From contig JASEJL010000014.1 in NCBI GenBank assembly GCA_030016465.1, positions 1 to 15,863 on the forward strand: 15,863 nucleotides of DNA, given 5' to 3'. The first letter of the stretch is position 1. The number at the start of each line of letters is the position of its first letter. A model generated the notes under the pieces. That model did no database searches, was not told where the DNA came from, and saw only the letters and a program-made list of their open reading frames with translations. Below are positions 6,610-12,738 of this stretch, piece after piece. The translations under genes were made by a program, and so were the position numbers. This DNA is from Patescibacteria group bacterium (GTDB lineage: Bacteria > Patescibacteriota > Minisyncoccia > Minisyncoccales > DG-74-1).

Positions 6610-7100
6610 AAAAATTTGCTACTTCAGAAAGTAATTTCTGATGACAATTCGACTAATAACGGTGGAGCCTTCAATTATTTATCTGGTTGAAGCGATCACA
6701 GATATTGATGGTCCAGATATCCTGTGATACAATTACTTGAGGACCAGATAAATATTAAGGTAATATCGTGGGAAGACAAACAAAAATTCAAAATACTGAT
6801 TTAGCTTACATTTCAGGATTTCTTGATTAGGAAAAGAGATAGTATAAAGATCGCAAATGCTATTTTAAAGGCTAGACAAGAAGCTTATCAGTCAGGTCTA
6901 AAAAGGATGGATAAATTAAAAGCTGATTTAAAAAAGATTATAAAAATGTAAATCTTGTTTGTCCCCGTAACGACTTCGGTATTCTTAGGAATACCGGGAT
7001 GGCGAGGAATAAATATTAATCGCCATAATATGTCGACTCCCAAAACTTAAAGTTGGGATGAAGATATAGTCTAAGCTTATAGAAATATAAGAGAAACTTG
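6610..7100 (+). ncRNA. Group I intron 9 (after E. coli U2656, inside the sarcin-ricin loop), with decayed ORF
   Basis: 491 nt. Exon TAGT pairs with guide GCTA (6618-6621) with U·G at the junction, a weak 4-bp P1. The core is TTCGACTAATAACGGTGGAGCC, GGTAATATCGTGGGAAG and CCCCGTAACGACTTC. P3 is TCGAC/GTCGA. A P7.2-like hairpin is ATGGCGA/TCGCCAT. P8 is TCCCAA/TTGGGA. P7 closes on GATATAGTC. The P6 arms GACAAAC/GTTTGTC enclose the endonuclease relic. The intron ends ACTTG. Splicing joins CCCUAGU to ACGAGAGGAC, rebuilding the GUACGAGAGGAC sarcin-ricin loop. Confidence 0.9.
6777..6951 (+). pseudogene. LAGLIDADG endonuclease relic in intron 9
   Basis: A short decayed gene in the P6 loop. Frame 1 (6777-6830) reads QTKIQNTDLAYISGFLD followed by TAG, the first half of a LAGLIDADG motif (AYISGFLDGEG type) truncated at the catalytic acid. 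Frame 2 (6844-6951) reads IANAILKARQEAYQSG, then LKRMDKLKADLKKIIKM and a stop. This resembles the lysine-rich tail of such enzymes, but that match is weaker. The central ~100 codons are missing. The relic is smaller than the one in intron 3, consistent with later-stage decay. Confidence 0.75.
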
Positions 7101-7325
7101 ACGAGAGGACTGGGATGAACTGACCTCTGGTCTACCAGTTGTTCCGCCAGGAGCATCGCTGGGTAGCTATGTCAGGAACTGATAAGAGCTGAAAGCATCT
7201 AAGCTCGAAGCAGACCCCAAGATTAGGACTCTTAGATTCCTCAGAGATTATGAGGTTGATAGGCTGCAGGTGTAAGGGCAGCAATGCCTTGAGCCGAGCA
7301 GTACTAATAAATCGTTAAAACCTTT

Positions 7326-7588
7326 TGGCTAGCAATTAATGACCATTTACTCTCTTAAATAATCCTGTTAAATGATGCTTTGTATCATTTTGCCTTATAG
7401 GGTAAATTATTTACTAGGATTACCCTGTTAAATCTTTTGCTGAAAACAAAAGAAAATTGAAGATTTTATTTAACAGGGTATTTAACAGAATAAAAAAGAC
7501 ATTTTGGTGGCGACTAGGCTGGGTTTGTTTTACTGGTTTTCATACCGAATTCCGTACCAAAACAAAAATTTCAAAAATCGTATCCATC
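7326..7588 (+). other. 23S-5S internal transcribed spacer
   Basis: About 260 AT-rich nt with no tRNA gene that I can find. It contains a hairpin AAATGAT/ATCATTT (about 7371-7391). A larger stem pairs ACCCTGTTAAATCTT (7423-7437) with AAGATT..TTTAACAGGGT, and the unit CTGTTAAAT or its complement recurs four times. These are plausible rRNA-processing stems. No promoter or ORF is recognised. Confidence 0.6.
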
Positions 7589-7713
7589 TAATGGGGGCTA
7601 TACTGGTATTGTTCCACCTGTTCCCATTTCGAACACAGAAGTGAAATATACCAAGGCCGATGATATTGCTTCGGCGAGAAAGTAGGTAGCCCCCGTTAAT
7701 TGGATACGATTTT
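7575..7713 (+). other. Outer stem around 5S rRNA (processing stem, possible operon terminator)
   Basis: AAAATCGTATCCA (7575-7587) is complementary to TGGATACGATTTT (7701-7713), so the 5S sits on an extended ~13-bp stem. The 3' arm runs into TTTTTG, giving it a terminator-like end as well. A role in 5S maturation (RNase III/E-type cutting) is an inference. Confidence 0.6.
7589..7698 (+). rRNA. rrf: 5S ribosomal RNA
   Basis: A 110-nt 5S rRNA. Helix I pairs TAATGGGGGC (7589-7598) with GCCCCCGTTA (7689-7698). Internal blocks match bacterial 5S: GTTCCACCTGTTCCCATTTC, CGAACACAGAAGTGAAA and AAGGCCGATGATA...GAAAGTAGG. It follows the 23S in the usual order. The ends are set by the helix I pairing, so they could be off by a few nt. 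Confidence 0.95.
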
Positions 7714-7739
7714 TGTTTGGTGCGGGGGGTGAGTCACTC

Positions 7740-7773
7740 TTTAACCCTCCCCCCTCCCTAAATATGATATAAT
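7740..7773 (+). promoter_or_regulatory. Probable promoter of mreC operon, giving a leaderless or near-leaderless mRNA
   Basis: A weak -35 TTTAAC (7740-7745) is spaced 17 nt from TATGAT (7763-7768), overlapping a perfect TATAAT at 7768-7773. The mreC ATG is at 7780, so a start about 7 nt after either -10 box would leave almost no 5' UTR. A G6/C6 inverted repeat (7724-7729 with 7749-7754) overlaps this region. Confidence 0.45.
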
Positions 7774-7779
7774 AAACCG

Positions 7780-8574
7780 ATGAAACTATCTTATAGACTA
7801 AAAATTGGGTTGATAATAATTTTGATAGCGTCTTTTTTCCTTGTTCTTAATTTGACTCCATTTGGTAAAGAGATTAAAAACTTCTTTTATTTGATATCCT
7901 CGCCAATTCAGAAGATTTTTTGGAAAACGGGAAATAAAATATCTGATTTTTTTGAGGTAATTTTTAGAATTAAGGATTTAAAACGAGAGAACGAAGAATT
8001 AAAATTAAAAATTCAAACCTTGGAGGCTGAAAATGTTACGATAAGCGAATTAAAAAAAGAAAATGAAATTTTAAGGGAAGCCCTGGAAATTGGTTTAGAA
8101 AAAGAATTTGGACTTCAGTTAGCTCAAGTTATTGGAAAGGATGTTTCCCAAGATCTTATTTTAATTAATAAAGGATTGAAAGACGGTATTTTAGAGGGCT
8201 TTCCAGTAATTAGCCAACAAAAACTTTTGATAGGAAAAATTAGCGAGGTTTACAAAGATTTTTCAAAAGTTCTTTTAATCTCCAATCCAAAAAGTTCTTT
8301 TGACGCTAAAATAGCTGATAGTGACATTTTTGGGGTAGTCAAGGGGAAAGGAAATTTAAAAATTCTCTTTGACTTTATTCCCCAAGAAAAAGAAATTAAA
8401 GAAGGAGATTTAGTGGTAACCAGCGTTTTAGGCGGAATTTTTCCCCAAGGATTGCTTGTCGGCAAGATTAATGAAGTTACAAAATCAGATTTGAAACCAT
8501 TTCAAAAAGCTCAAATTCAGCCTGTTTTTAATATTGGAAATTTAGAAAAATTATTTATTATCACCGAATGGTAA
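7780..8574 (+). CDS. mreC: Rod shape-determining protein MreC
   Basis: 264 aa, a normal MreC length. MreC is a periplasm-facing bitopic scaffold that links MreB/MreD to the penicillin-binding protein of the elongasome. One N-terminal membrane segment is visible at about residues 8-25 (IGLIIILIASFFLVLNL) after a short basic tail. A coiled coil follows at about 63-103 (RENEELKLKIQTLEAEN, ELKKENEILREALEI). The β-domain then has VIGKDVSQDLILINKG.KDGI, LLIGKISEV and SVLGGIFPQGLLVGKI, which fit the family pattern. ATG at 7780 comes directly after a -10-like box, and no ribosome-binding site fits before it. The stop overlaps mreD by 7 nt, so they are cotranscribed. No mreB is present in this window. 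Confidence 0.93.
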   Translation: MKLSYRLKIGLIIILIASFFLVLNLTPFGKEIKNFFYLISSPIQKIFWKTGNKISDFFEVIFRIKDLKRENEELKLKIQTLEAENVTISELKKENEILREALEIGLEKEFGLQLAQVIGKDVSQDLILINKGLKDGILEGFPVISQQKLLIGKISEVYKDFSKVLLISNPKSSFDAKIADSDIFGVVKGKGNLKILFDFIPQEKEIKEGDLVVTSVLGGIFPQGLLVGKINEVTKSDLKPFQKAQIQPVFNIGNLEKLFIITEW

Positions 8575-8876
8575 AAAAAATTTTTTTTCTTATTTTACTT
8601 TTTTATTTCCTGACTTTACTTCAAACTAGTTTTTTTCTGCATTTTCCGTTTAGACATTTATTGAATTTAGTTTTAATCATCGTGGTATTAATTAATCTCT
8701 TTGAGGCCCGGAAAGAAAAACTAGGTCTTTTTAGTGCTTTTTTTGGCGGATTTTTTTTGGATATTTTTTCTGAAAATTTTATTGGTTTTTGGATTTTAAT
8801 TTTGTTAGCCATATCAATTTTTATCAAATTAATTTTAAAAAAACATGTTCGAATTCCGGTTATCTCACGAGTTTAA
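8568..8876 (+). CDS. mreD: Rod shape-determining protein MreD, short form
   Basis: 102 aa, against about 160 in typical MreD. It is very hydrophobic, with about three to four membrane segments: residues 4-24, 31-46, 54-68 and 72-91. The MreD-like stretch FFGGFFLDIFSENFIGFWIL corresponds to the family's G-x-L-x-D-x-x-S pattern. It is an inner-membrane partner of MreC in the elongasome. Its start overlaps mreC by 7 nt and its 3' end overlaps mrdA by 32 nt, a tight translational-coupling layout. The missing length is at the C-terminus: the frame enters the basic KKHVRIPVISRV and stops. Assignment rests on hydropathy, this motif and the synteny mreC-mreD-mrdA. Confidence 0.85.
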   Translation: MVKKIFFLILLFYFLTLLQTSFFLHFPFRHLLNLVLIIVVLINLFEARKEKLGLFSAFFGGFFLDIFSENFIGFWILILLAISIFIKLILKKHVRIPVISRV

Positions 8877-10824
8877 AAATCGAGAAATAAAAAGGTCTCC
8901 CCCCGATATTGAACCGCACGAAATTCTTCTTGATAAACTTGCAAAAAGAAAAGAGGAGGAATTAGGGATTTCCGAAAAAAAATTTGAAACTCCTCTTTTG
9001 AGAATAATTCTTCGAGGGTTATTAATTTTTAGTTTATTGCTTATTCTTTTACTCTTTGTCAGAACCTTTCAACTTCAGATATTAGAACAAAAAAAGCTGG
9101 CTACTCTAGCCGAGAGGAATAAATATATTGTGAAGGCAATTCAGGCTGAAAGAGGAGTAATTTATGACCGGAATTTAAATCAATTAGTTTTTAATCAGTC
9201 TAGTTTTGATTTAGTTTTAGAAAAAACTAATCTTCCTAAATTAGAAGAAGAAAGAAATAAAGTTTTAAAAGAGGTTTCTCAGATTTTGAAATTGAGCTCG
9301 GAAGATTTAGAAAAGAAAATTGCTGAAAGTGAAATTCCCCAAGTTTTAATTGCTGAAAATTTAGACCACCAGACTTTAATCATTTTAGAAACAAAGATAA
9401 CTGCACTTCCCGGTTTTCAAATTGTTAATAATCCGATTAGAGAATACCGAGAAGGTAAAAATTTCAGTCATTTAATTGGCTATACCGGAAAAATCTTGCC
9501 CGAAGAATTAAAAAAAGAACCAGATTTGTATTCAATTTCAGATTATATTGGCCGAGCCGGTCTAGAAAGCTTTTATGAAGAAGTTTTGAGAAAAAACCCG
9601 GGAAAAATGAGAATTGAAAGAGATGCTTTAGGAAATATAATTTCACAAGAAGTAATTCAATTACCCGAATCAGGCAAAAGTTTAGTTTTGTGGTTGGATT
9701 CTGATTTGCAAAAGAAAATTAGAGAAGTTTTAGAAAAACAGCGTCAAACACTCGGTGCCAAAGGAGCAGCCGCTGTCGTGGTTGATCCAAAAACCGGAGG
9801 AGTCTTGGCTTTGGTTTCTTTACCCGATTTTGATAACAATTTATTTCAAAAAGGAGCCGACTCTACAAAACTTCAAGAGCTTTTAGAAGACTCCCTTAAA
9901 CTGAGACCGCTTTTTAACCGAGCAATTTCCGGCCGGGGATATCTTACTGGTTCAACAATTAAACCTTTAATTGCTTCAGCGGCCCTGGAAGAAAAAATAA
10001 TTTCGCCGGAAAAACAAATTTTCGCCGGAGGTTTTATTGAAGTTCCCGACAGATATAATCCGGAGAAAGTTTATATTTATCGGGACTGGAAAGTTCACGG
10101 CTGGACCGACCTGAGAAAAGCCATTGCCCAATCGGTCAATGTCTATTTTTATACCATTGGCGGAGGTTACGGAGGACAAATTGGCTTGGGTCCGAGCAGA
10201 ATTAAAAAATACTTGGAACTTTTTGGCTGGGGAGAAAAAACCGGAATTGATTTACCCAATGAAGGCGTGGGATTAGTTCCCAATCCGGAGTGGAAAAAAG
10301 TTTATTTTGAAAAAAAAGAAGACCAAATTTGGTATGATGGTAACACTTATTATCTTTCCATTGGCCAGGAATATGTTTCCGCTACCCCTCTTCAGGTTAC
10401 TGTTTCCATTGCTGCCATTGCCAACGGAGGTAAATTATTCCAGCCTCAGGTAGTGAAAAGTATTGTTGATAATCAAAAGAATCTGATTAAAGAAATTACT
10501 CCGCAAGTTTTAAGAGAGAATTTTATTGATTCAAAAAACCTTCAAGTGGTCAGAGAAGGGATGCGCCAGACAGTCACTCAGGGTACCGCCAGTAGTTGGT
10601 TAAATTCATTGCCAGTTTCCTCAGCCGCCAAAACTGGTTCTGCTCAAACCGGAAAATTTGATAAATACGGAAATGAATTGCTTCACAACTGGGTAACTAT
10701 TTTTGCTCCTTACGAGGACCCTGAAATTGTTTTGACGCTTTTTCTGGAAAACGTTCCAGGAACTATGGCTGGTCCGCTGCCCGTAGCCAAAGAAATTTTA
10801 GAATGGTATTTTAGAGATAAGTAA
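8845..10824 (+). CDS. mrdA: Penicillin-binding protein 2 (peptidoglycan transpeptidase of the elongasome)
   Basis: 659 aa class B PBP. It cross-links peptidoglycan stem peptides on the outer face of the membrane during lateral wall growth. One membrane anchor lies at about residues 51-72 after a charged cytoplasmic tail. The dimerisation/pedestal region starts near IQAERGVIYDRN, and GRAGLESFYEE is near 232. The transpeptidase motifs are complete: SxxK as GSTIKP with nucleophile S370 and K373, SxN as SVN at 430-432, and KTG as KTGS at 596-599. ATG at 8845 overlaps the end of mreD by 32 nt; it is the first start in frame. It forms one operon with mreC and mreD. RodA is not in the window. It is expected to be β-lactam-sensitive by family. 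Confidence 0.95.
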   Translation: MFEFRLSHEFKNREIKRSPPDIEPHEILLDKLAKRKEEELGISEKKFETPLLRIILRGLLIFSLLLILLLFVRTFQLQILEQKKLATLAERNKYIVKAIQAERGVIYDRNLNQLVFNQSSFDLVLEKTNLPKLEEERNKVLKEVSQILKLSSEDLEKKIAESEIPQVLIAENLDHQTLIILETKITALPGFQIVNNPIREYREGKNFSHLIGYTGKILPEELKKEPDLYSISDYIGRAGLESFYEEVLRKNPGKMRIERDALGNIISQEVIQLPESGKSLVLWLDSDLQKKIREVLEKQRQTLGAKGAAAVVVDPKTGGVLALVSLPDFDNNLFQKGADSTKLQELLEDSLKLRPLFNRAISGRGYLTGSTIKPLIASAALEEKIISPEKQIFAGGFIEVPDRYNPEKVYIYRDWKVHGWTDLRKAIAQSVNVYFYTIGGGYGGQIGLGPSRIKKYLELFGWGEKTGIDLPNEGVGLVPNPEWKKVYFEKKEDQIWYDGNTYYLSIGQEYVSATPLQVTVSIAAIANGGKLFQPQVVKSIVDNQKNLIKEITPQVLRENFIDSKNLQVVREGMRQTVTQGTASSWLNSLPVSSAAKTGSAQTGKFDKYGNELLHNWVTIFAPYEDPEIVLTLFLENVPGTMAGPLPVAKEILEWYFRDK

Positions 10825-10888
10825 ATTTTGAATAGTATGTTTTTGGCGCACTTCCAAAAAAAAACAGATAATATCTTTAGCCATAATA

Positions 10889-11284
10889 TTGTTTGTTTTT
10901 TCCTCAATTATTTTATTCTGGCAAGCGAAGGATTTACGAACAATTAAATTATCGCCAATTGAGGAAACTGAAATTGGTGAAGTTTTATATTTAATAAACC
11001 GAGGAGAAGGAAATATTAGTCAGTATCAAATAGAAATAACTGATAATTCAACCGTTTTTTCTTTACTGGAAGAATTAGCTGAGAGAGAAAATTTTGAGAT
11101 AGAGATGTCTTTTTATCCGGAAATGGGTGTTTTTGTAGAAAGTATCAATGGACTCAAAAATGGCACCGCTGGTAAATTCTGGCAATACTGGGTGAATGGC
11201 GAATTGCCAATGATTGCAGCTGATAAAAAAAGAGTAAAAGCTGGCGATATCATTGAGTGGAAATTTATTTCCCCATCCTTTTAA
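10889..11284 (+). CDS. Membrane-anchored DUF4430-domain protein
   Basis: 131 aa from a TTG start. The C-terminal ~95 residues fit DUF4430: TVFSLLEELAERENFEIEM, then Y.EMGVFVESINGL, FWQYWVNGELPMIAADKKR, and VKAGDIIEWKF. The family includes cobalamin-binding transcobalamin-like C-terminal domains and cell-surface proteins, but function here is unknown. The hydrophobic N-terminus (FVFSSIILFW) is probably a membrane anchor. The true start is doubtful: the open frame continues upstream as SKKKQIISLAIILFVFSSII, a better anchor, but has no ATG/GTG/TTG after its TGA at 10829. An ATG at 10837 lies in another frame and is linked to it only across an A9 run (10856-10864). A one-base shift there would restore MFLAHF...KKKQIISLAI. 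It lies 64 nt after mrdA and probably belongs to the same operon. Confidence 0.8.
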   Translation: MFVFSSIILFWQAKDLRTIKLSPIEETEIGEVLYLINRGEGNISQYQIEITDNSTVFSLLEELAERENFEIEMSFYPEMGVFVESINGLKNGTAGKFWQYWVNGELPMIAADKKRVKAGDIIEWKFISPSF

Positions 11285-11476
11285 TGTTAATATTTAACTG
11301 CCTAGATTTTAAGTTTAAGAGATCTCATCAGATGCCTTGGGAAATATTCCTTCTATTGAAGTTTGGCCAAAAACACCTAAAACTATTACCGATGTCCATA
11401 TTGTATTTGTTGACATTTTAAAAGTTATTCGTTAAACTTATTTTACAAACCCTCGGTGCTTAATTAATTTTGAATT
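11285..11476 (+). promoter_or_regulatory. Intergenic region with sigma-70-type promoter for the str cluster
   Basis: TTGACA at 11410-11415, a 17-nt spacer, then TAAACT at 11433-11438: a perfect -35 and good spacing with a fair -10. Transcription would start near 11445 and leave a leader of about 30 nt to the rpsL ATG at 11477, in which no Shine-Dalgarno is visible. The first part (11285-11405) contains a short readable fragment but nothing I can assign. Confidence 0.6.
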
Positions 11477-11887
11477 ATGCCTACCATTCATCAACTAATC
11501 AAAAAAGGGAGGAAGAAAATTAAAAAGCGTTTCAGAACACCAGCTTTGAAATTTGGTTTTAATGTTTTGAAAAATCGACCCCGAGAATTTCCTTCGCCGT
11601 TTAAAAGAGGAGTTTGCCTTAAAGTTTTTACCGTTACTCCTAAAAAACCCAATTCGGCTTTGAGAAAAGTGGCCAGGGTGAAATTGACCAATGGCCAGGA
11701 GGTGACTGCTTATATTCCTGGTGAAGGCCATAATTTACAGGAGCATTCAATTGTTTTGATTCGGGGAGGAAGAGTCAAGGATTTACCGGGGGTGAGGTAT
11801 CATGTTGTGAGAGGCGTATTAGATACTATCGGGGTAGAAGGAAGAAAACAAGAGAGGAGTAAATACGGCACCAAGAAACAAATATAA
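11477..11887 (+). CDS. rpsL: Ribosomal protein S12
   Basis: 136 aa, slightly longer than the ~124 of E. coli. S12 lies at the decoding centre of the 30S subunit and monitors codon-anticodon pairing. The family signatures are clear: PTIHQLIKKGR at the N-terminus, TPKKPNSALRKVARVKLTNG (decoding-site loop, including the lysine linked to streptomycin resistance), then YIPGEGHNLQEHS, LIRGGRVKDLPGVRYHVVRG and RKQERSKYGTKK. The aspartate before LPGVRYH that is methylthiolated in E. coli is present. About 12 extra residues sit before KRGVCLKVFT, in NVLKNRPREFPSPFK. It is the first gene of the str cluster. The start AATT-ATG has no Shine-Dalgarno. Confidence 0.98.
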   Translation: MPTIHQLIKKGRKKIKKRFRTPALKFGFNVLKNRPREFPSPFKRGVCLKVFTVTPKKPNSALRKVARVKLTNGQEVTAYIPGEGHNLQEHSIVLIRGGRVKDLPGVRYHVVRGVLDTIGVEGRKQERSKYGTKKQI

Positions 11888-11949
11888 TGCAAATCTACAA
11901 ATGATATGCTAATTATGCGAACTGCTAATTTTTTATTCGCAATGTTTTT

Positions 11950-12414
11950 ATGAGGAGAAAAAAGAAAGCCAAATACAATATCCTGCCTGACCCTATTTAT
12001 AATAATATCACCGTAGCAAAATTTATAAATCAGGTGATGCGTCGTGGGAAGAAAACTATTGCCCAAAAAATTGTTTATGGGAGTTTTGATATTATTAAAG
12101 AAAAAACTAAAAAAGAGCCTTTAGAGGTTTTTGAGTTAGCCATTAGCAATGTTAAACCCAGCTTAGAAGTAAAATCAAAAAGAATTGGTGGAGCAACCTA
12201 TCAAGTGCCGCAGCAGGTACCGGAGGCTCGGGGAAAAACTTTAGCTATGCGCTGGCTCATTCAAACCGCCAAATCTAGAAAAGGAAAGACAATGAAAGAG
12301 AAATTAGCCGAGGAATTAATTTTAGCTTCAAAGCAAAAAGGCGCGGCAATAAAGAAAAAAGAAGATACTCATAGAATGGCAGAAGCCAATCGAGCTTTTG
12401 CCCATTTTGCCTGA
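11950..12414 (+). CDS. rpsG: Ribosomal protein S7
   Basis: 154 aa, the usual S7 length. S7 nucleates assembly of the 30S head and contacts the E-site tRNA. Signatures are MRRKKKAKYNILPDPIYNN at the start (residues 1-19), FINQVMRRGKKTIAQKIVYGSF, then ISNVKPSLEVKSKRIGGATYQVP (a core rRNA-binding segment), RGKTLAMRWLIQTAK and EDTHRMAEANRAFAHF at the C-terminus. The start at 11950 gives the conserved N-terminus. The preceding 62-nt gap contains a 3-codon ATG frame (11941) immediately upstream and no Shine-Dalgarno. It is cotranscribed with rpsL by position. Confidence 0.98.
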   Translation: MRRKKKAKYNILPDPIYNNITVAKFINQVMRRGKKTIAQKIVYGSFDIIKEKTKKEPLEVFELAISNVKPSLEVKSKRIGGATYQVPQQVPEARGKTLAMRWLIQTAKSRKGKTMKEKLAEELILASKQKGAAIKKKEDTHRMAEANRAFAHFA

Positions 12415-12738
12415 TAATTTACTTTATAATTATTTGATTACTCAATTAACCAGTTAACGGATTAAAGGATTTTAGAATAATTTATTGTATAGGAATTTCA
12501 ATAATTCCTATATAAAAGCAGCTCTAATTTTATTATGTCAAAAAAAGATAAAAGCATCACAAAAAACCTGTAAGCATTATTTAACCTTGGCAACACAGAG
12601 AGCAAAATAGTACTTAGAACCAGCTAACTGAATGAATGTGTTGTCAAAGAAATACTTCCCAAAATTAAAGCAAAATATCACAAAATTTTCTAAAAGAAAA
12701 ATTTGCCTAGGTGCTTAAGTAAACAATTAGATAATTTT
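12415..12738 (+). other. rpsG-fusA intergenic region with a palindromic hairpin
   Basis: About 320 nt, long for this compact stretch. At 12488-12512 a perfect 10-bp inverted repeat TATAGGAATT/AATTCCTATA encloses TCAAT. It has no T-run after it, so it is not a classical terminator and could be an operator or mRNA processing site. A 12-codon ATG frame (12535-12573) has no recognisable product. A weak promoter-like pair TTGTCA (12641) and ATTAAA (12664), 17 nt apart, could drive fusA separately. Confidence 0.45.

Larger units (their letters stand above)
1..7325 (+). rRNA. rrl: 23S ribosomal RNA, 5'-partial, interrupted by nine group I introns
   Basis: Large-subunit rRNA, the catalytic RNA of the 50S subunit. 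Conserved blocks appear in E. coli order: GATAGTGAACCAGTACCGTGA at about 210, TAGCTGGTTCTCCCCGAAA at 657, GACGGAAAGACCCC at 3511, GGGGATAACAGGCT at 4693, CACCTCGATGTCGG at 4745, GGCTGTTCGCC at 5405, GTCGTGAGACAGT at 5794 and GAGAGGAC at 7103. The window opens roughly 340-350 nt into the gene by E. coli numbering, so the 5' end is missing. My exons are 1-1882, 2618-2637, 2873-2892, 3410-3705, 4512-4760, 5075-5109, 5403-5431, 5778-5806, 6559-6609 and 7101-about 7325. Exon lengths match the E. coli intervals closely (20, 20, 296 against 311, 249, 35, 29, 29, 51 against 52), which supports the junctions. The exact 3' end is uncertain by several nt. Confidence 0.97.

Noticed and set aside
1883..7100. 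Group II introns or archaeal-type bulge-helix-bulge introns
   Set aside because: No GUGYG start, domain V or reverse transcriptase is present. Exon U·G guides, terminal G and P3/P7 pairings fit group I in all nine cases.
7423..7495. CRISPR-like array from the repeated CTGTTAAAT unit
   Set aside because: The unit is 9 nt, irregularly spaced and in inverted orientation; it makes a processing-type stem, not direct repeats with spacers.
7326..7588. tRNA gene in the 23S-5S spacer
   Set aside because: No cloverleaf with a TTCRA loop or anticodon arm could be drawn; only AT-rich hairpins are seen.
12703..12738. TTG 12703 as the start of EF-G
   Set aside because: It adds 12 residues with no family counterpart, while ATG 12739 gives the normal N-terminus directly before the YRNIGI segment.
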